This document shows, one piece after another, positions 51,127-61,560 of a stretch of 64,000 bases of DNA. Within the stretch, counting starts at the first letter, position 1. Each line of letters opens with the position of its first letter. The notes under the pieces were generated by a model that searched no databases, had not been told where the DNA came from, and saw nothing but the letters and a program-made list of their open reading frames with translations. This stretch comes from Leishmania mexicana MHOM/GT/2001/U1103. Taxonomy: Eukaryota; Euglenozoa; Kinetoplastea; Trypanosomatida; Trypanosomatidae. The position numbers and the translations under genes were made by a program. The DNA lies in contig NC_018338.1 of assembly GCF_000234665.1 (NCBI RefSeq), positions 660,084-724,083 on the forward strand, read 5' to 3'.

Positions 51127-52265
51127 GGACTGGTGCTGCCTAACGCTGTACGTCGAACTCGGTGCGCTCTCGGGGAGTGATGGCCTCCAATGCGTATGGG
51201 CGAATGGGAATGCGTGTGTACATCTGTGTGTCGCTGCTGCACGTGGTGTACTCGACGTCTTTACAGTTTTTGTTTTTCTCTCCGCCTTCTACGAGTTTTC
51301 CATTCACTGCTGGTGTCTGCGTTCACCCTCTCCCTGCTCGATCTAACCCTTATCCTCTCCCTCCCTGTCTGTCTACCATTCTGCGCGTGTCCGTGTCTGA
51401 ACAAGGTGGGGCGCACGGGAGGAGGGGAGGGGAATGATGCGGCTCTGACGTGCGTCTGACCGAGAAACGGAAGCGAAAACAGTTGAGTGAGAACGGATGG
51501 AATGGATAGCTTTCTGGCCGACTAGGACTGCGGAGATGAGGGGGTTTAGGAGGATGGGTAAGTGGTCGACTTATGGATAGCGTACCGCGCTGTTGCCATC
51601 ACCTCTCGTCCAAGTGCTTGTGGCGGCATCCCTTATTCTCCCAACTTTTTTGTTGGGGTGGGGGGAGGGCCTGTGCAGTCTGCTCTAGGCGCCTTCCGTG
51701 CCGTCCGCCGTCGCCATCGACGGCAGCCTAGTGAACTGCATGCAGCGGGATGGACTGCATTGCTTTCGTGGCTGCACGCACGCTCACCTTCGTTTTCCTT
51801 TCCTCCTCATATATATATATTATTTATGCTCAATCACGTCTTCTGACTTTCCTCTCTATGTCGCTTCGACAATCCCGAAAACGGGTGCACACACGCACGC
51901 ACACAATACACACCTTTCCGGCACTGGTGGCGTAGTGACAGCGAAGAGTGTATCCGCTCACACCCAGGCACGAGCTCGTCGTTATCGACCACACACGTAA
52001 GCGGCGTTGTGATACCGCGGGAGGTGCTTTTGTGTGTGCACGTGCGTTTTTTTGTTTTATTGGCTTCAGTTTTCCCGCACATCGAGCTTGCACTACGCCC
52101 CCCCCTTCGCTTGCTTGCTTGCCAGTGCGCTCGAAGCGGACGTGGCGGAGCAGTCGACACGCGGGCAGCTGCACACGCGTGGCCGGCTCACCGCAGCCCG
52201 TTTGTCACCGGAAATCCGTCTGCTGGTTTGCATCATCTCCACAACCCCTTTAGCGAATCTTCGCC
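51127..52265 (+). other. Intergenic region and UTP6 leader
   Basis: About 1.1 kb, no credible gene. AT repeat (about 51809-51826), and a C-run followed by GCTTGCTTGCTTGCCAG, giving a probable acceptor at 52124-52125. Confidence 0.6.
52124..52125 (+). promoter_or_regulatory. Predicted trans-splice acceptor, UTP6
   Basis: AG of TTGCCAG after a C-run and TTGC repeats (about 52098-52121). The first ATG downstream is the UTP6 start at 52266, giving a 5' UTR of about 140 bases. Confidence 0.5.
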
Positions 52266-55200
52266 ATGACCCGAGCACACGCCATCGAGACCAGACTGGA
52301 GAAGCTGGTGCCCGCCCTCGATGAGTATTACACGAGCGGCTTCCTCACGCGCGAAGAGACGGTCGAGGTGTCACGGCAGCGTCAGCACTGGGAGTTCCGT
52401 CTCGTTGCCAAGCCCCTTCTCCTCCTCGATGTGCGCGGGGCCATCACGTACGAGCTGGGGCTCGAGAAGCGTCTCCGGGAGTACTGCATCTACACGAAGC
52501 TTAACCTGCAGCACCGCTGGGATATCGTTGACCGCATCGAGGGCATCTACAAGATCGGCCTCAAGCACCTGCGCAACAAGGCAGAGCACGAGGCACTGCG
52601 GCAGGAGTGCGTGCTGTTTATGAAGCAGTTCCAGCGCAATGGCAGCCTCAGCAACCTCTACGGTGAGCTCATGGTGATGCACCCGCGGCGCAGCGACATC
52701 TGGGTAGAGGCGGCGGAATGGCAGGGGTTCTCGCAGCGCAACACAGACAACGCCCGGGCAATCATCCAGCAGGCGCTGCTGACCATGTCATCAGAGCCCG
52801 TGGTGTGGGCCTGCGCGCTGCGTGTGGAGCTACAGTTTGTGCAGCGTCTCCTTGAAGGGCTGCTGGCCGAGCACCGCGAGGAGGTGCGTAAGGCGCGCAA
52901 GCGCGCGGCGAAGGCGACCGAGGACGGCGACGAGGAGAACCGCGCCAACGATGCCATGACCGCAGCTGAGGAGGGGGAGGCCACGTCGGCGATAGCACCG
53001 AAGCTGCGGGCCGAAAACGAGGACATGGCTCACGTGCTGCTCGACCTTGCTTTAGCCAAGACAGTTGTGGAGGAAGCATTTGACAGCCCTGCTAGTGGGA
53101 CGGTGCTGCTGGAGCAGCTGCTGGCGGTCGCGGGCACCTACGCCTTTGCGCGCGAGGTGGTGGAGCTTGCCGTGACGACGGCGGCGCACAAGATGGCCGA
53201 GGCCTGCAGCGGGTCTGCTGACGTGACAGTAGCGGCAGCGCGCGTCTGTGGCGCTCGCGGTGCATCGGCCTCGTCCTCCCTCACCATTGCATCCGACCAG
53301 CAGCAGCTCCGTGTGCGCACGCAATGGCGTCACCGACACAGCATTGACACTGTCTTTGCGCACTATCTCGCCCTGGAGGATCTGGTCATGAACCGGTACA
53401 CGACGGCCATAGTAGACACCACCGCCTACCTCGCCGACGGCGGCAGCGGAGGCATCTCGACCGCAAAGCGGCGAAACCAGCAGGCGCAGCAGCCGACTGC
53501 TGGCGCCTCACTCCTGACCCCGTCAGAGGAGGACCGCCGTCGTGCTGCTGTCAAGGCAGTCGTTTCACTTTTGGCGTTTTCGTTCACGCCGACATCGGCG
53601 CTGGCGGAGTTGTCCGGCATCGTGGCAGCTGACACGGACTCGACGAAACGCTTTCCGGCTGTGCGGCGGGCCTTTGCAGAGGCCCTGCGTCGCGTCGCCA
53701 CCGTGTCGGCTGAGGGGGTGTCGCGGGTGTGCGCGCATCTGCTGCGAACCCCGGCAACCGCTGCTGCCAGCACCGCAGCATCGACGACGACAGCCAACAA
53801 AAGCAAGAGGAAAGACGCGCGGCAGACCCACACAACACTGGACATGGCGGCGGCGGTCCAGTGGCTTCTGGGGCAGCCGCATCTCGACAAGGCAACCCTA
53901 CACGCGTGCGTCACGGAGCCGCGGGAGCGCACGGAGAGGCTGCTGAGGGAGGTGACTTCGGCGGCTGACATGCACCCGCCTGCCAAGTCGCGCGCTAGAC
54001 ACGAGGCCCCCGCCGGCACCGCCGGTGCTGCGGCGCTTATGACGTGGTCGGTAGTCCAGCTGGAGCATTTCTTGCAGGCGGCGGACAGGGATGCGCTGGT
54101 ACAAGGCGCCGGTGACGGTGTCGGGGGCTTTGCCAGCGTGCCGCCGTACTCGCCGCTCAAGACCGCCGCAGCGATGACCACGGAAGACGTGGAGCGCTTC
54201 ATTGTGTGGTGGAAGGAGGAGGAGGCGGTACTGCGTGGACAGCAGGAGGAGGGGGGTGACTCTGGCGGCGCACTCGCCGCTTCGCGAACGCGCCGTCGCC
54301 TGGCGGCGATGAAGTTACTACACCAGCACGGCCTCCTGCCTTCTGTGGACATGCCCGCTTCTGCAAAGAAGAAGAGCAGCGGCAACAAGAGGGAGCTGCT
54401 GAAGGGTGGCATCAGCGACGCTGCTAGTGAAGACGCGTGGGCCAAGGCGCAAGGCGCGCTGCTAAATCGATCCAGCGCACTGCAGTTTGTTCCAGTCGCG
54501 GGTGCGACTGCACCAGCACGGCTCCCGCTCTCTCTGTGGCGCTTTTTTAGCGCCTTGGAGAAGTTGGAGGGGCCGACGCAGATGAGGGAGAAGGCTCCCC
54601 GGGCTCACGCGGCGGTCTCGCGCAGTGGCCGCAACGGCAGTGACAGCGACGACGATCACGACAATGAGACCAGCGGTAGCGGCGTAGCGGCGGGGTGCAA
54701 GTATGCGGAGGGGTCGTCTTCCAGCACGCGGCTTTCGAGTTTCGCCGCAGCTGGGCTGCTCTTTTTGAGTGGGGTGCCGCACAGCACGCTCAGCCGCGAA
54801 GAGGAGTGGGTGCGGCTGGAGGGAGTAACCTCGCTGCTGCGGTGTCGGCTGTTCTCCTGGCTGGGACGTCGAGTGTGCACCCGCGACACCGTTGCCGAAA
54901 CACTGCAGCGCGCCGAGAGCAACCTCGCAGAGGCTTGGATCGCTGACCTGCAAGGGCTGCTGGCGCTGGCGCAGCGGTGTCAGCCGCTGCCCCGCTTCGC
55001 GCAGACGCACTGCGTGCTTCCATTTTTGGAGGGCGTCGCACTTTTTCGCTCTGCCTGCACACCTGGGACAGCTCTATCTGCTCTGTCACGCAACGTGTCT
55101 CAGCCTGCCAAGGTCACCCGCGATGCTGTGCAGGCGGCGCGAGAGGCGTATGAGGCGCTGCTGCAGCTGTACGGCGTCTCCAAACACCCCGAGTCTTTTC

Positions 55201-55445
55201 TCCCCCTTGTGTACGACGGCACATCGACCAAGAAGCTCGCCCAGCAGGCAGCTACCACGCCGAGCGTGTGCTTCAAGGCATCGACAGCGGAGGTGCAGCG
55301 GGCCAACGCCGAGGACTGGGTGGCGTACGTGCTGTTCGAGCGCATCGTATCCAAAGATTTGCTGAGGGCCAAGGCAGTTGTGGAGCAGGCACGTCGGGCC
55401 TCTCTGGCACCGCAGATCTTCATGGTGAGGCTGAGCGCGCTGTAG
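52266..55445 (+). CDS. UTP6: U3 snoRNP component UTP6, enlarged
   Basis: 1059 aa. UTP6 is a HAT-repeat protein of the UtpB subcomplex of the small-subunit processome, needed for 18S rRNA maturation. The N-terminal ~170 residues match the family: LEKLVPALDEYYTSGFLTREE, VSRQRQHWEFRLVAKPLLLLD, AITYELGLEKRLREYC, then HAT-like helices with RGDIW-type motifs (HPRRSDIWVEAAEWQ, SSEPVVWACALRVE, and near the C-terminus NAEDWVAYVLFERIVSKDLLRAKAVVEQAR). It is much longer than yeast (about 440) or human (about 600) UTP6. The extra length is Ala/Thr/Ser-rich and charged linkers between helices (about 220-260, 330-420, 500-800). The start is the first ATG after a probable splice site. Together with EBP2 this gives the window two ribosome-assembly factors, one for each subunit. 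Confidence 0.85.
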   Translation: MTRAHAIETRLEKLVPALDEYYTSGFLTREETVEVSRQRQHWEFRLVAKPLLLLDVRGAITYELGLEKRLREYCIYTKLNLQHRWDIVDRIEGIYKIGLKHLRNKAEHEALRQECVLFMKQFQRNGSLSNLYGELMVMHPRRSDIWVEAAEWQGFSQRNTDNARAIIQQALLTMSSEPVVWACALRVELQFVQRLLEGLLAEHREEVRKARKRAAKATEDGDEENRANDAMTAAEEGEATSAIAPKLRAENEDMAHVLLDLALAKTVVEEAFDSPASGTVLLEQLLAVAGTYAFAREVVELAVTTAAHKMAEACSGSADVTVAAARVCGARGASASSSLTIASDQQQLRVRTQWRHRHSIDTVFAHYLALEDLVMNRYTTAIVDTTAYLADGGSGGISTAKRRNQQAQQPTAGASLLTPSEEDRRRAAVKAVVSLLAFSFTPTSALAELSGIVAADTDSTKRFPAVRRAFAEALRRVATVSAEGVSRVCAHLLRTPATAAASTAASTTTANKSKRKDARQTHTTLDMAAAVQWLLGQPHLDKATLHACVTEPRERTERLLREVTSAADMHPPAKSRARHEAPAGTAGAAALMTWSVVQLEHFLQAADRDALVQGAGDGVGGFASVPPYSPLKTAAAMTTEDVERFIVWWKEEEAVLRGQQEEGGDSGGALAASRTRRRLAAMKLLHQHGLLPSVDMPASAKKKSSGNKRELLKGGISDAASEDAWAKAQGALLNRSSALQFVPVAGATAPARLPLSLWRFFSALEKLEGPTQMREKAPRAHAAVSRSGRNGSDSDDDHDNETSGSGVAAGCKYAEGSSSSTRLSSFAAAGLLFLSGVPHSTLSREEEWVRLEGVTSLLRCRLFSWLGRRVCTRDTVAETLQRAESNLAEAWIADLQGLLALAQRCQPLPRFAQTHCVLPFLEGVALFRSACTPGTALSALSRNVSQPAKVTRDAVQAAREAYEALLQLYGVSKHPESFLPLVYDGTSTKKLAQQAATTPSVCFKASTAEVQRANAEDWVAYVLFERIVSKDLLRAKAVVEQARRASLAPQIFMVRLSAL

Positions 55446-56592
55446 CGGGGTGGAAGGACGAGAGAGGCAGCAACGGCGAAGCTGTGCTTTGCCGCTCCCC
55501 TGCTTTTAATCCCTTTCACTCCACTTCTCGGGCACTGGCTAAGGGTGTCTCCTCCCGGCAGCGAACTCCCCTGCGTCCACCCTGTTGTGAGAGGTGCATG
55601 CCGTTCACCAGGTACCACACCCGCTGAGGAGGGCTCACTTGCTGTGTGTGAATCTCGCTAAGTACAAGATGCCTCGTTCATGCGAATGACAACAAGGCCT
55701 TTTTTCTTTTGTTTCTCGAATAAGCTTCCCTGTCTCGGTCTGTATGTGTGCCTCTCACCGTAAGACGTGCGCGCCGATGCGCTCTCCACACACTCGCTCA
55801 CGGAGCGAGTTGATAAAGTGCGTGTAACCTCTCTCTCACACACACACCGACGGGTGAGTTGTCTAACAGCAATCGAAAAAAAAGGAAATCTATTGGGCAT
55901 ACAGCTACGTACGCATAGAATCGTCGAGGTCTGCACGAGGGAGATGGGCTGGATTCGACTGGCGGGTGACTGCGTGTGTTGCGCGGCGACGTACTGCGAG
56001 GGCATCTCGCTCCTTTTGGCGTTGTCTTTGTGGTCATCAGGCGTCAGGCGTTTATTTTTCAGCCTGCAGATGGTCTTCCTCGTCTACGGCCTGCGAGGCA
56101 GACACCGAGGCCAGTGCGGAGGGGCCGTGTTTCTGCACGCTTCACTGGGATGGGCAAGGCAGTGAGAAAAACAGCTTGCACATTTGTGGATGCAGCCCCG
56201 TTTGCTAGCGGCGCTTGCCCCCTCTGTACCCCAACACCCCCGCACCCGCTTGCCTACTTCTGCTCTCTTGCCCGCGTTCACACCGCTGGACGTGTTCTTC
56301 CGCTTTTTCCTCTCTTCTAGGGTTCGTCTGAGGATTGGCAGCGACCTCAAAGAGTATCTGTCACCTTCTCTGCACTGCGCGCGCACACACACACAGTCGA
56401 CCACGCACACACAGGCGCACTCGCTGCCGTTGCGGTGGACTGTGGTGCAGGCGTCTTTCTCAACAAGGGGAAGTGCTTTGGAGCAGGGCATCGCGCGCAG
56501 GACGTGACCGCGCTTCTACCCGCGCCACATCCCCCCTGCGAATCACCTGCACTTCTCAAACATTCTTCCGCCCTGGTGACTAAAAGCACGCC
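55446..56592 (+). other. Intergenic region
   Basis: About 1.15 kb, no credible gene. CA run near 55837-55848 and 56384-56392. A C/T-rich stretch near 56525-56572 precedes an AG at 56585-56586, just 6 bases before the next ATG. Confidence 0.6.
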
Positions 56593-59337
56593 ATGCTCAG
56601 GCGGAAAGGTTACTGGCAGGCCGTCCTGTGCACTCGGCGCCCTCGCTTCCTCACAGGAGGGTTTCGCCCCTCTCCTCCGTCCTCACTCCAGCGTGCGCAG
56701 GCACCCTGTCTCGACCCTGCGGCTACATCGACCGCACATGAGTCACTGGCGCAGTCGCCTGCTTTAGCAGAGGTGGACATCATTCACTCAACCACCTCAC
56801 CCGCCGTCGTGCTGGCAGCGCCGTCTGCGAACGTTCTGGCGACGCGCGCAAAGCCGGTGACGCCTCCACAGGAGACGCTGCGCCACGCGCTCGGCACGCG
56901 GGACGCGTACCGCATCTTTTGCGCGCTGTTACGTGAGCAGCAGACGGTCGTCGGTGCGTCGTGCAGTGAACTGGAGCGCCTGCTCTCCAACATTGAGGGA
57001 GAGGCCGATTCACTCGCGGCAGCGGCATGCGCCTGTGTGGCGGTGGCGCTGAGTCCGTCGGATTGGCCGCCCTGGGTGTCGGCACGGTTTGCTGCTACTG
57101 GGACGGCGGCGATGCCGATTGCACACAACCGTGCATCGGTGGACGCGGGGAAGGCGGCAGGCGCTGGTGAGGCAGCCAAGGAAGTGAGAGACGTCTGGGC
57201 GGTCGCGTCGCCGCTGCGTGTCACGGCCGCAGTCATCCTGCGCCGCATTGCTGCCCGGCTCCCCACCCAAGATGCGTGCCGCTCGGCTTCAGCGCCTTGT
57301 CTGCCTTTGCTCAAGTGGCTCACGCTTCTCTGCGGGGCGGCGCTGGCGCCGTCGTCCAAGACAGCGCTGCACCTCGCGGCTGAGGTCAGTCGCGTTTCTC
57401 TCGACGCCGCTGGCGTGGCCCTGGCCGCGTTCTGCGCGTCTCACTCGTTGACTGCCGAGGGTAGCAAGGATGACGGCGCTTCCTTCGCTGCAGGTCACAC
57501 TCGGGAGACCTGGTGGCTGTCGCTCTGGATGCAGCTTACCCAACCCAGCGCTCAGCCGCCATCGCTGCCCCCCTTCTCGCTCGACGCCGTGGCCGCTTCG
57601 CCAGCAGTGGTGGTGTGGTCCAGCGGCCTCATGTCCGCTGACCTCCGTGAGAGGCGCGTTTCGTGGCATCTGCACTGTCTCATCGCCTCAAAGGAGGTAC
57701 ACAGTGCGGCGCGACTCTTGGCTGGTGCGTGCCGCGATACATCAAAGGCGCCGCATGGGGCCACCATCCCTGTCCTGGCGTCCACCCAGGCGGAGCTCCT
57801 CTCCTCTCTCCCACCTCAGCTACTGGAGGAGGGTCGCCTAGGTGAGAAGCTGGCTATGAATCTAGTGGAGCACCTTAAGCACATGCAGTCGCGGCCACGG
57901 CGGCCTTGGAGTGGCTCACCACAGTCCCTATCGTTTGTGCCGACCGTTGCAGCGAACGCTATCTTGTATGCACGCATGCTGCAATACCTCCTGACATCCA
58001 GCGCGCAAGTGGGCAGCAGGGACAGCTATGTGCATTATCTTCACGATCTGTCACTACTGCTGTCCCAGAGCAGTATCTACGCGCTGGCGGCGTCGTTGGT
58101 TCCGGCCGATCAGCCCTTAAAAATCGTCATGGTGGCTGCCAAAGACACATATCGAGAGGGCCACATGAAGCAGCTCGTTGGCGCTGTGCGCCAGGTCGTC
58201 GATTCTCTCTGTGAAGAGCCCATCCCTCGTTTGGCCGCGCCGGCGACCACCGACACCGTCACTGAAAATGGCGTCGCCTCCACGCGGAGGGCTCTGAAGA
58301 CCGGCGCAGCGCTCTCCTCCACCGGAGTGGCACCGACGAAGGGTAAGAGGGAGTGTAAGGCGGCGAAGCTGGAGGAGGAGCAGACTGTCCTCGAATGTGC
58401 AGCGGCCAACTCGTGCGGTGCCGCGTCGTGGCGGTGGCGTGAGGATGCGTTATCGGAAGTGGACGGCACGGTGCAGGCGGCGGTGCACCTCCTCACGTCG
58501 CTCTTGGAGCTGTGCTCTAGCCGCAAGAACAGCCTCCCACTGCGCGTTGCCGAGCCGAAGTGGCGTCGAGAGCTGCGTGAGCGAACCGCCGTGCGTGCAC
58601 ACAAGTTCGAGCTGCTCCTCCAGGAGCTCCCACACACGGAGCTGCGCGCCGTGTTGCAAACCCTCCTGGGGCACGGTTACATTCGCGAGGGCAGTCAGCT
58701 GGGGGTTTCGTTGGTGAAAGGTGACCAGGTGGATCTGCGATACTACACCTTGCCCTTGCTGGGGTCGCTTTACTTGGCGGTGTGTGTCCCGCCAGGTCCC
58801 CCGACACCTGCTCAAGTCGTAGCTTCGAGCACGTCTTCTTCATCTTCCAGCGCACCACCCTTCCCCGACGCAGAGGCTGTAACAGAGTCGGAGAAGCAAG
58901 CGGTTTACCGGATGTACCGGCGCCGGCTCGAGATCTACGGCAATGATGATCTCAGTGCCACTGCACCCTCGTACTCGCCCGCTAGAGACTGTCGCATCCG
59001 CAGCGGTGTTGAGGGCGAGCGTCATGACGGTGTTGCTGCGCCGACCCGCCACGACTCGGAGGGCTCTGCGGCTGCGGCAACCACTGCGCTTGTACGCAGC
59101 CCTGAGAACAAACTTTTTCAGGCACTGGTGCTCGCTAGCACGCGCCCCGCGACGTCTCTCGCAAGCTACGCGACGGCCGAACTCGCAAACTGTTTGCTGA
59201 ACCGCCGCGTCGATGTGGCGGGGAGGGGAATGGTGGTGGACGTCGGGTCTGCTGGAATTTCCAAGGACCACTCTACCGGCAGAGGCCTAGGCGCCGTGTT
59301 CGGCCCCTGGCTTCGCACAGGGGTGGTCACATGGTGA
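56593..59337 (+). CDS. Large protein with probable mitochondrial presequence, function unknown
   Basis: 914 aa, family not recognised. The N-terminus MLRRKGYWQAVLCTRRPRFL is Arg-rich and lacks acidic residues for about 35 residues, typical of mitochondrial targeting in trypanosomatids. The rest is mostly alpha-helical: many Leu/Ala-rich helices resembling an alpha-solenoid (for example LERLLSNIEGEADSLAAAACACVAVAL; LLSSLPPQLLEEGRLGEKLAMNLVEHLKHM; FELLLQELPHTELRAVLQTLLGHGY). No PPR 35-residue periodicity that I can see and no RAP motif at the C-terminus. Ser/Ala-rich linkers near 735-755 and 785-825. Trypanosomatids have many lineage-specific mitochondrial RNA-processing and mitoribosomal proteins of this general kind; placement there would be inference. 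Confidence 0.75.
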   Translation: MLRRKGYWQAVLCTRRPRFLTGGFRPSPPSSLQRAQAPCLDPAATSTAHESLAQSPALAEVDIIHSTTSPAVVLAAPSANVLATRAKPVTPPQETLRHALGTRDAYRIFCALLREQQTVVGASCSELERLLSNIEGEADSLAAAACACVAVALSPSDWPPWVSARFAATGTAAMPIAHNRASVDAGKAAGAGEAAKEVRDVWAVASPLRVTAAVILRRIAARLPTQDACRSASAPCLPLLKWLTLLCGAALAPSSKTALHLAAEVSRVSLDAAGVALAAFCASHSLTAEGSKDDGASFAAGHTRETWWLSLWMQLTQPSAQPPSLPPFSLDAVAASPAVVVWSSGLMSADLRERRVSWHLHCLIASKEVHSAARLLAGACRDTSKAPHGATIPVLASTQAELLSSLPPQLLEEGRLGEKLAMNLVEHLKHMQSRPRRPWSGSPQSLSFVPTVAANAILYARMLQYLLTSSAQVGSRDSYVHYLHDLSLLLSQSSIYALAASLVPADQPLKIVMVAAKDTYREGHMKQLVGAVRQVVDSLCEEPIPRLAAPATTDTVTENGVASTRRALKTGAALSSTGVAPTKGKRECKAAKLEEEQTVLECAAANSCGAASWRWREDALSEVDGTVQAAVHLLTSLLELCSSRKNSLPLRVAEPKWRRELRERTAVRAHKFELLLQELPHTELRAVLQTLLGHGYIREGSQLGVSLVKGDQVDLRYYTLPLLGSLYLAVCVPPGPPTPAQVVASSTSSSSSSAPPFPDAEAVTESEKQAVYRMYRRRLEIYGNDDLSATAPSYSPARDCRIRSGVEGERHDGVAAPTRHDSEGSAAAATTALVRSPENKLFQALVLASTRPATSLASYATAELANCLLNRRVDVAGRGMVVDVGSAGISKDHSTGRGLGAVFGPWLRTGVVTW

Positions 59338-59825
59338 CGAGAAAGCTGCGCCGCTCGTGAGGGCAGTCGCGGGAGGGAGTGCGGGGGGGGGGAGGAGGGC
59401 GAACGAGGTAAAGCGAGGGGCTTTCGCTTGTGTTGACGCGTATGTGTGCGTATAGGAGCACAGGCGCTAAACGTTGCCTCTGCCTCGCATCCCGACACTC
59501 TCTCCTCGCCGCAGCACGTGACGTATTCTGAGTTTGGTCACCCACTTCATCCGTCTTCGCATTAACATGTGTCTGCCTCTCTCTCTTTTTTTCTGTGGTG
59601 TATGTGTGGTGTGTGTGTGTGGTATGTCGGTATATTGCCGCTCTTGGCTCTCGCTGTCCCTCTTGTTTGGCTGCTTCCCCACAAGCAGCCCCCCTTTTCC
59701 TTTCTTGCTACCCACTGCGCTGCCTTGAAAAGGTTGCCTGTCGCACGGCAGCGCTGCCATGGGTTTTCTCTTTCTTACGCTGCGCCCTCCCCCTTCCTCC
59801 TTCCCCCTTTCCACACGCACGCACG

Positions 59826-59852
59826 TACACACACACACACACACACACACAT
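59826..59852. repeat. CA dinucleotide microsatellite
   Basis: About 13 CA units followed by ATGCATGCAT, in the region between the 914-aa gene and eS6. Likely polymorphic. Confidence 0.9.
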
Positions 59853-60710
59853 GCATGCATACACACATGGTGCTGCTTCGGCTGATTCTGCTCTCGCGAA
59901 GAATTTTTTTTTGTTTGCGCGATGGGTCTCCGTCTGAAGATCCTGTGCTACGTCGTGTCTGTGCGCTCCGCTCTTTCTCTATCTTTTTGGTCTAAGCGCT
60001 GGTATGTGCCTCGTCACCATACATGCCTCTCCCCCTCCCCCTCTCCTGCATCACCCTCCCCTCCCCTCCCCGCTTCCCCATTTCCTGGGTGCACGCGTGT
60101 TTCTCTGCTGCTTCGATTTGATTGTTCCCGCCTGACGCTCATTCTTTTTCTGATGCCTTTTTTTTGTTCCGCCTCGATGGAGGGGAGAACTGGCCGTTTC
60201 AGAGATGAGCCGAGGCTGGCGCAGCTTTAGTGGCTGAAGGGTGGGGTGGGTGGGGCGCGAGAGGGGCGCACGGCGATGTGGAGGCGCTTTCTCTCTTTCT
60301 TCTTGCTTTTCTCGTGCGTTTCTGTCGTCTTGCGCTGGCCGCAGGATGAAAGGCCGTGACAGGCAAGATGGGTCAGTACCGCCTCATCGAAGAGCGCGTA
60401 AACAGCATAACCGAATAACCGCATTATTTCTTGCGAGGCCGAAGAACACAAACGAAGGCGAAGCTGCGAGGCGCCTAGCCGAGTCGGGAAGAACTGGGTT
60501 TGCGACAGTCTTCCTCGTTGGAACGACCTCCTTGCGCATTCGGCGTTCAGCCGTGACACAGGGTATAACGCCTTTTTTTGTACACTCTTGCGGTGTTTGG
60601 TTTCTAGCAGGCGCGTGCACCGAAATGAGCAGGCGCCTTGCGAGAAGGGCGTGGGCGACACGTCTCCGAGCCCACACGTGCACCCCACAAGATGGACACG
60701 TGAGTGCTCC

Positions 60711-60783
60711 CTTCACCTACTTCTCTCCCCCTTCTCTTTTCCCACCTCTCTGTGTCTCCCTCGCTCTTCTCTTCTCACCGCAG
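60711..60783 (+). promoter_or_regulatory. Polypyrimidine tract and trans-splice acceptor of eS6
   Basis: About 68 bases almost free of purines (60711-60778) followed by CCGCAG with AG at 60782-60783. The mRNA would start at 60784 with a 27-base 5' UTR. Confidence 0.75.
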
Positions 60784-60810
60784 AGTGACTTCGATAACGG
60801 TTAGAGAAAG

Positions 60811-61560
60811 ATGAAGCTCAACATTGCGTACCCCCGCAACGGGACGGTGAAGCAGTTCGAGATCTCGGACGAGGTGCTCCGCCGCGTGCAGCTGCAGGAC
60901 TACCGCCTCGGCAACGATGTGGACGGCGCCATCTTTGGCAGCGAGTTCAAGGGCTACATCTTCCGCCTGCGCGGTGGCTCGGACAAGGATGGTTTCCCGA
61001 TGGTCCCTGGTGTGCTCGCCTCCAGCCGTGTGTCGCTGCTGGTGAAGCGCGGTGCAATCGGCTTCAACACCTTCCGCGGCTACCAGGGCGAGCGCCGCCG
61101 CAAGAACGTTCGCGGCTGCGTGCTCGCGAGCGACATTGCGCTGGTGAACGTGACCATCTCCAAGGTCGGTGACCAGCCGATCGAGGGTGTGACGGACACC
61201 ACGGCTCCCCGCCGTCTGGGTCCGAAGCGCGCGAGCAAGATCCGCAAGCTCTTTAACCTGTCCCGCACCGAAGACGTGCGCAAGTACGTTGTTCGCCGCC
61301 GCGTCGTGAAGAGTGGCAAGAAGGACCGGCTGAAGGCCCCGAAGATCCAGCGTCTGATCACGCCGAGGGTCAAGGCCCGCCGTGCCAAGAAGGCCAAGGA
61401 CGCCATCGCCAAGGTGCGCGCGTCTGCTGCTGAGCGCCGTGAGTACCTGCGCCTCATCGCCTCGAACCGCCGTGCGCTGCGCCAGCGTGACCACTCCAAG
61501 AAGCACACCCAGAAGGTGCACGCCCAGCGCGCTGAGGTGGCGGCGTTCCAGAAGAAGTAA
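60811..61560 (+). CDS. RPS6: 40S ribosomal protein S6 (eS6)
   Basis: 249 aa, matching eukaryotic S6. N-terminus MKLNIAYPRNGTVKQFEISDE, RRVQLQDYRLGNDVDGAIFG (cf. 'GxExxGDxLGxEWKGYxxxIxGG' family region), FRLRGGSDKDGFPMVPGVL, and RRRVVKSGKK. It is a structural small-subunit protein and, in animals and yeast, a target of S6 kinases at a C-terminal Ser cluster. The tail here ends HSKKHTQKVHAQRAEVAAFQKK and lacks the RRxSS-type cluster, so the conventional phosphorylation sites appear absent. The start is the first ATG after a very strong trans-splice signal. Codons are strongly GC-ending. Confidence 0.97.
   Translation: MKLNIAYPRNGTVKQFEISDEVLRRVQLQDYRLGNDVDGAIFGSEFKGYIFRLRGGSDKDGFPMVPGVLASSRVSLLVKRGAIGFNTFRGYQGERRRKNVRGCVLASDIALVNVTISKVGDQPIEGVTDTTAPRRLGPKRASKIRKLFNLSRTEDVRKYVVRRRVVKSGKKDRLKAPKIQRLITPRVKARRAKKAKDAIAKVRASAAERREYLRLIASNRRALRQRDHSKKHTQKVHAQRAEVAAFQKK

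Larger units (their letters stand above)
59338..60810 (+). other. Intergenic region and eS6 leader
   Basis: About 1.5 kb with no credible gene. A CA microsatellite at 59826-59852, G-run near 59381, T-run near 59905. The end is the strongest pyrimidine tract-AG signal in the window (60711-60783). Confidence 0.6.

Noticed and set aside
51335..51352. CTAACCCTTATCC resembling telomeric repeat
   Set aside because: Only a single TAACCC unit is present; no array.
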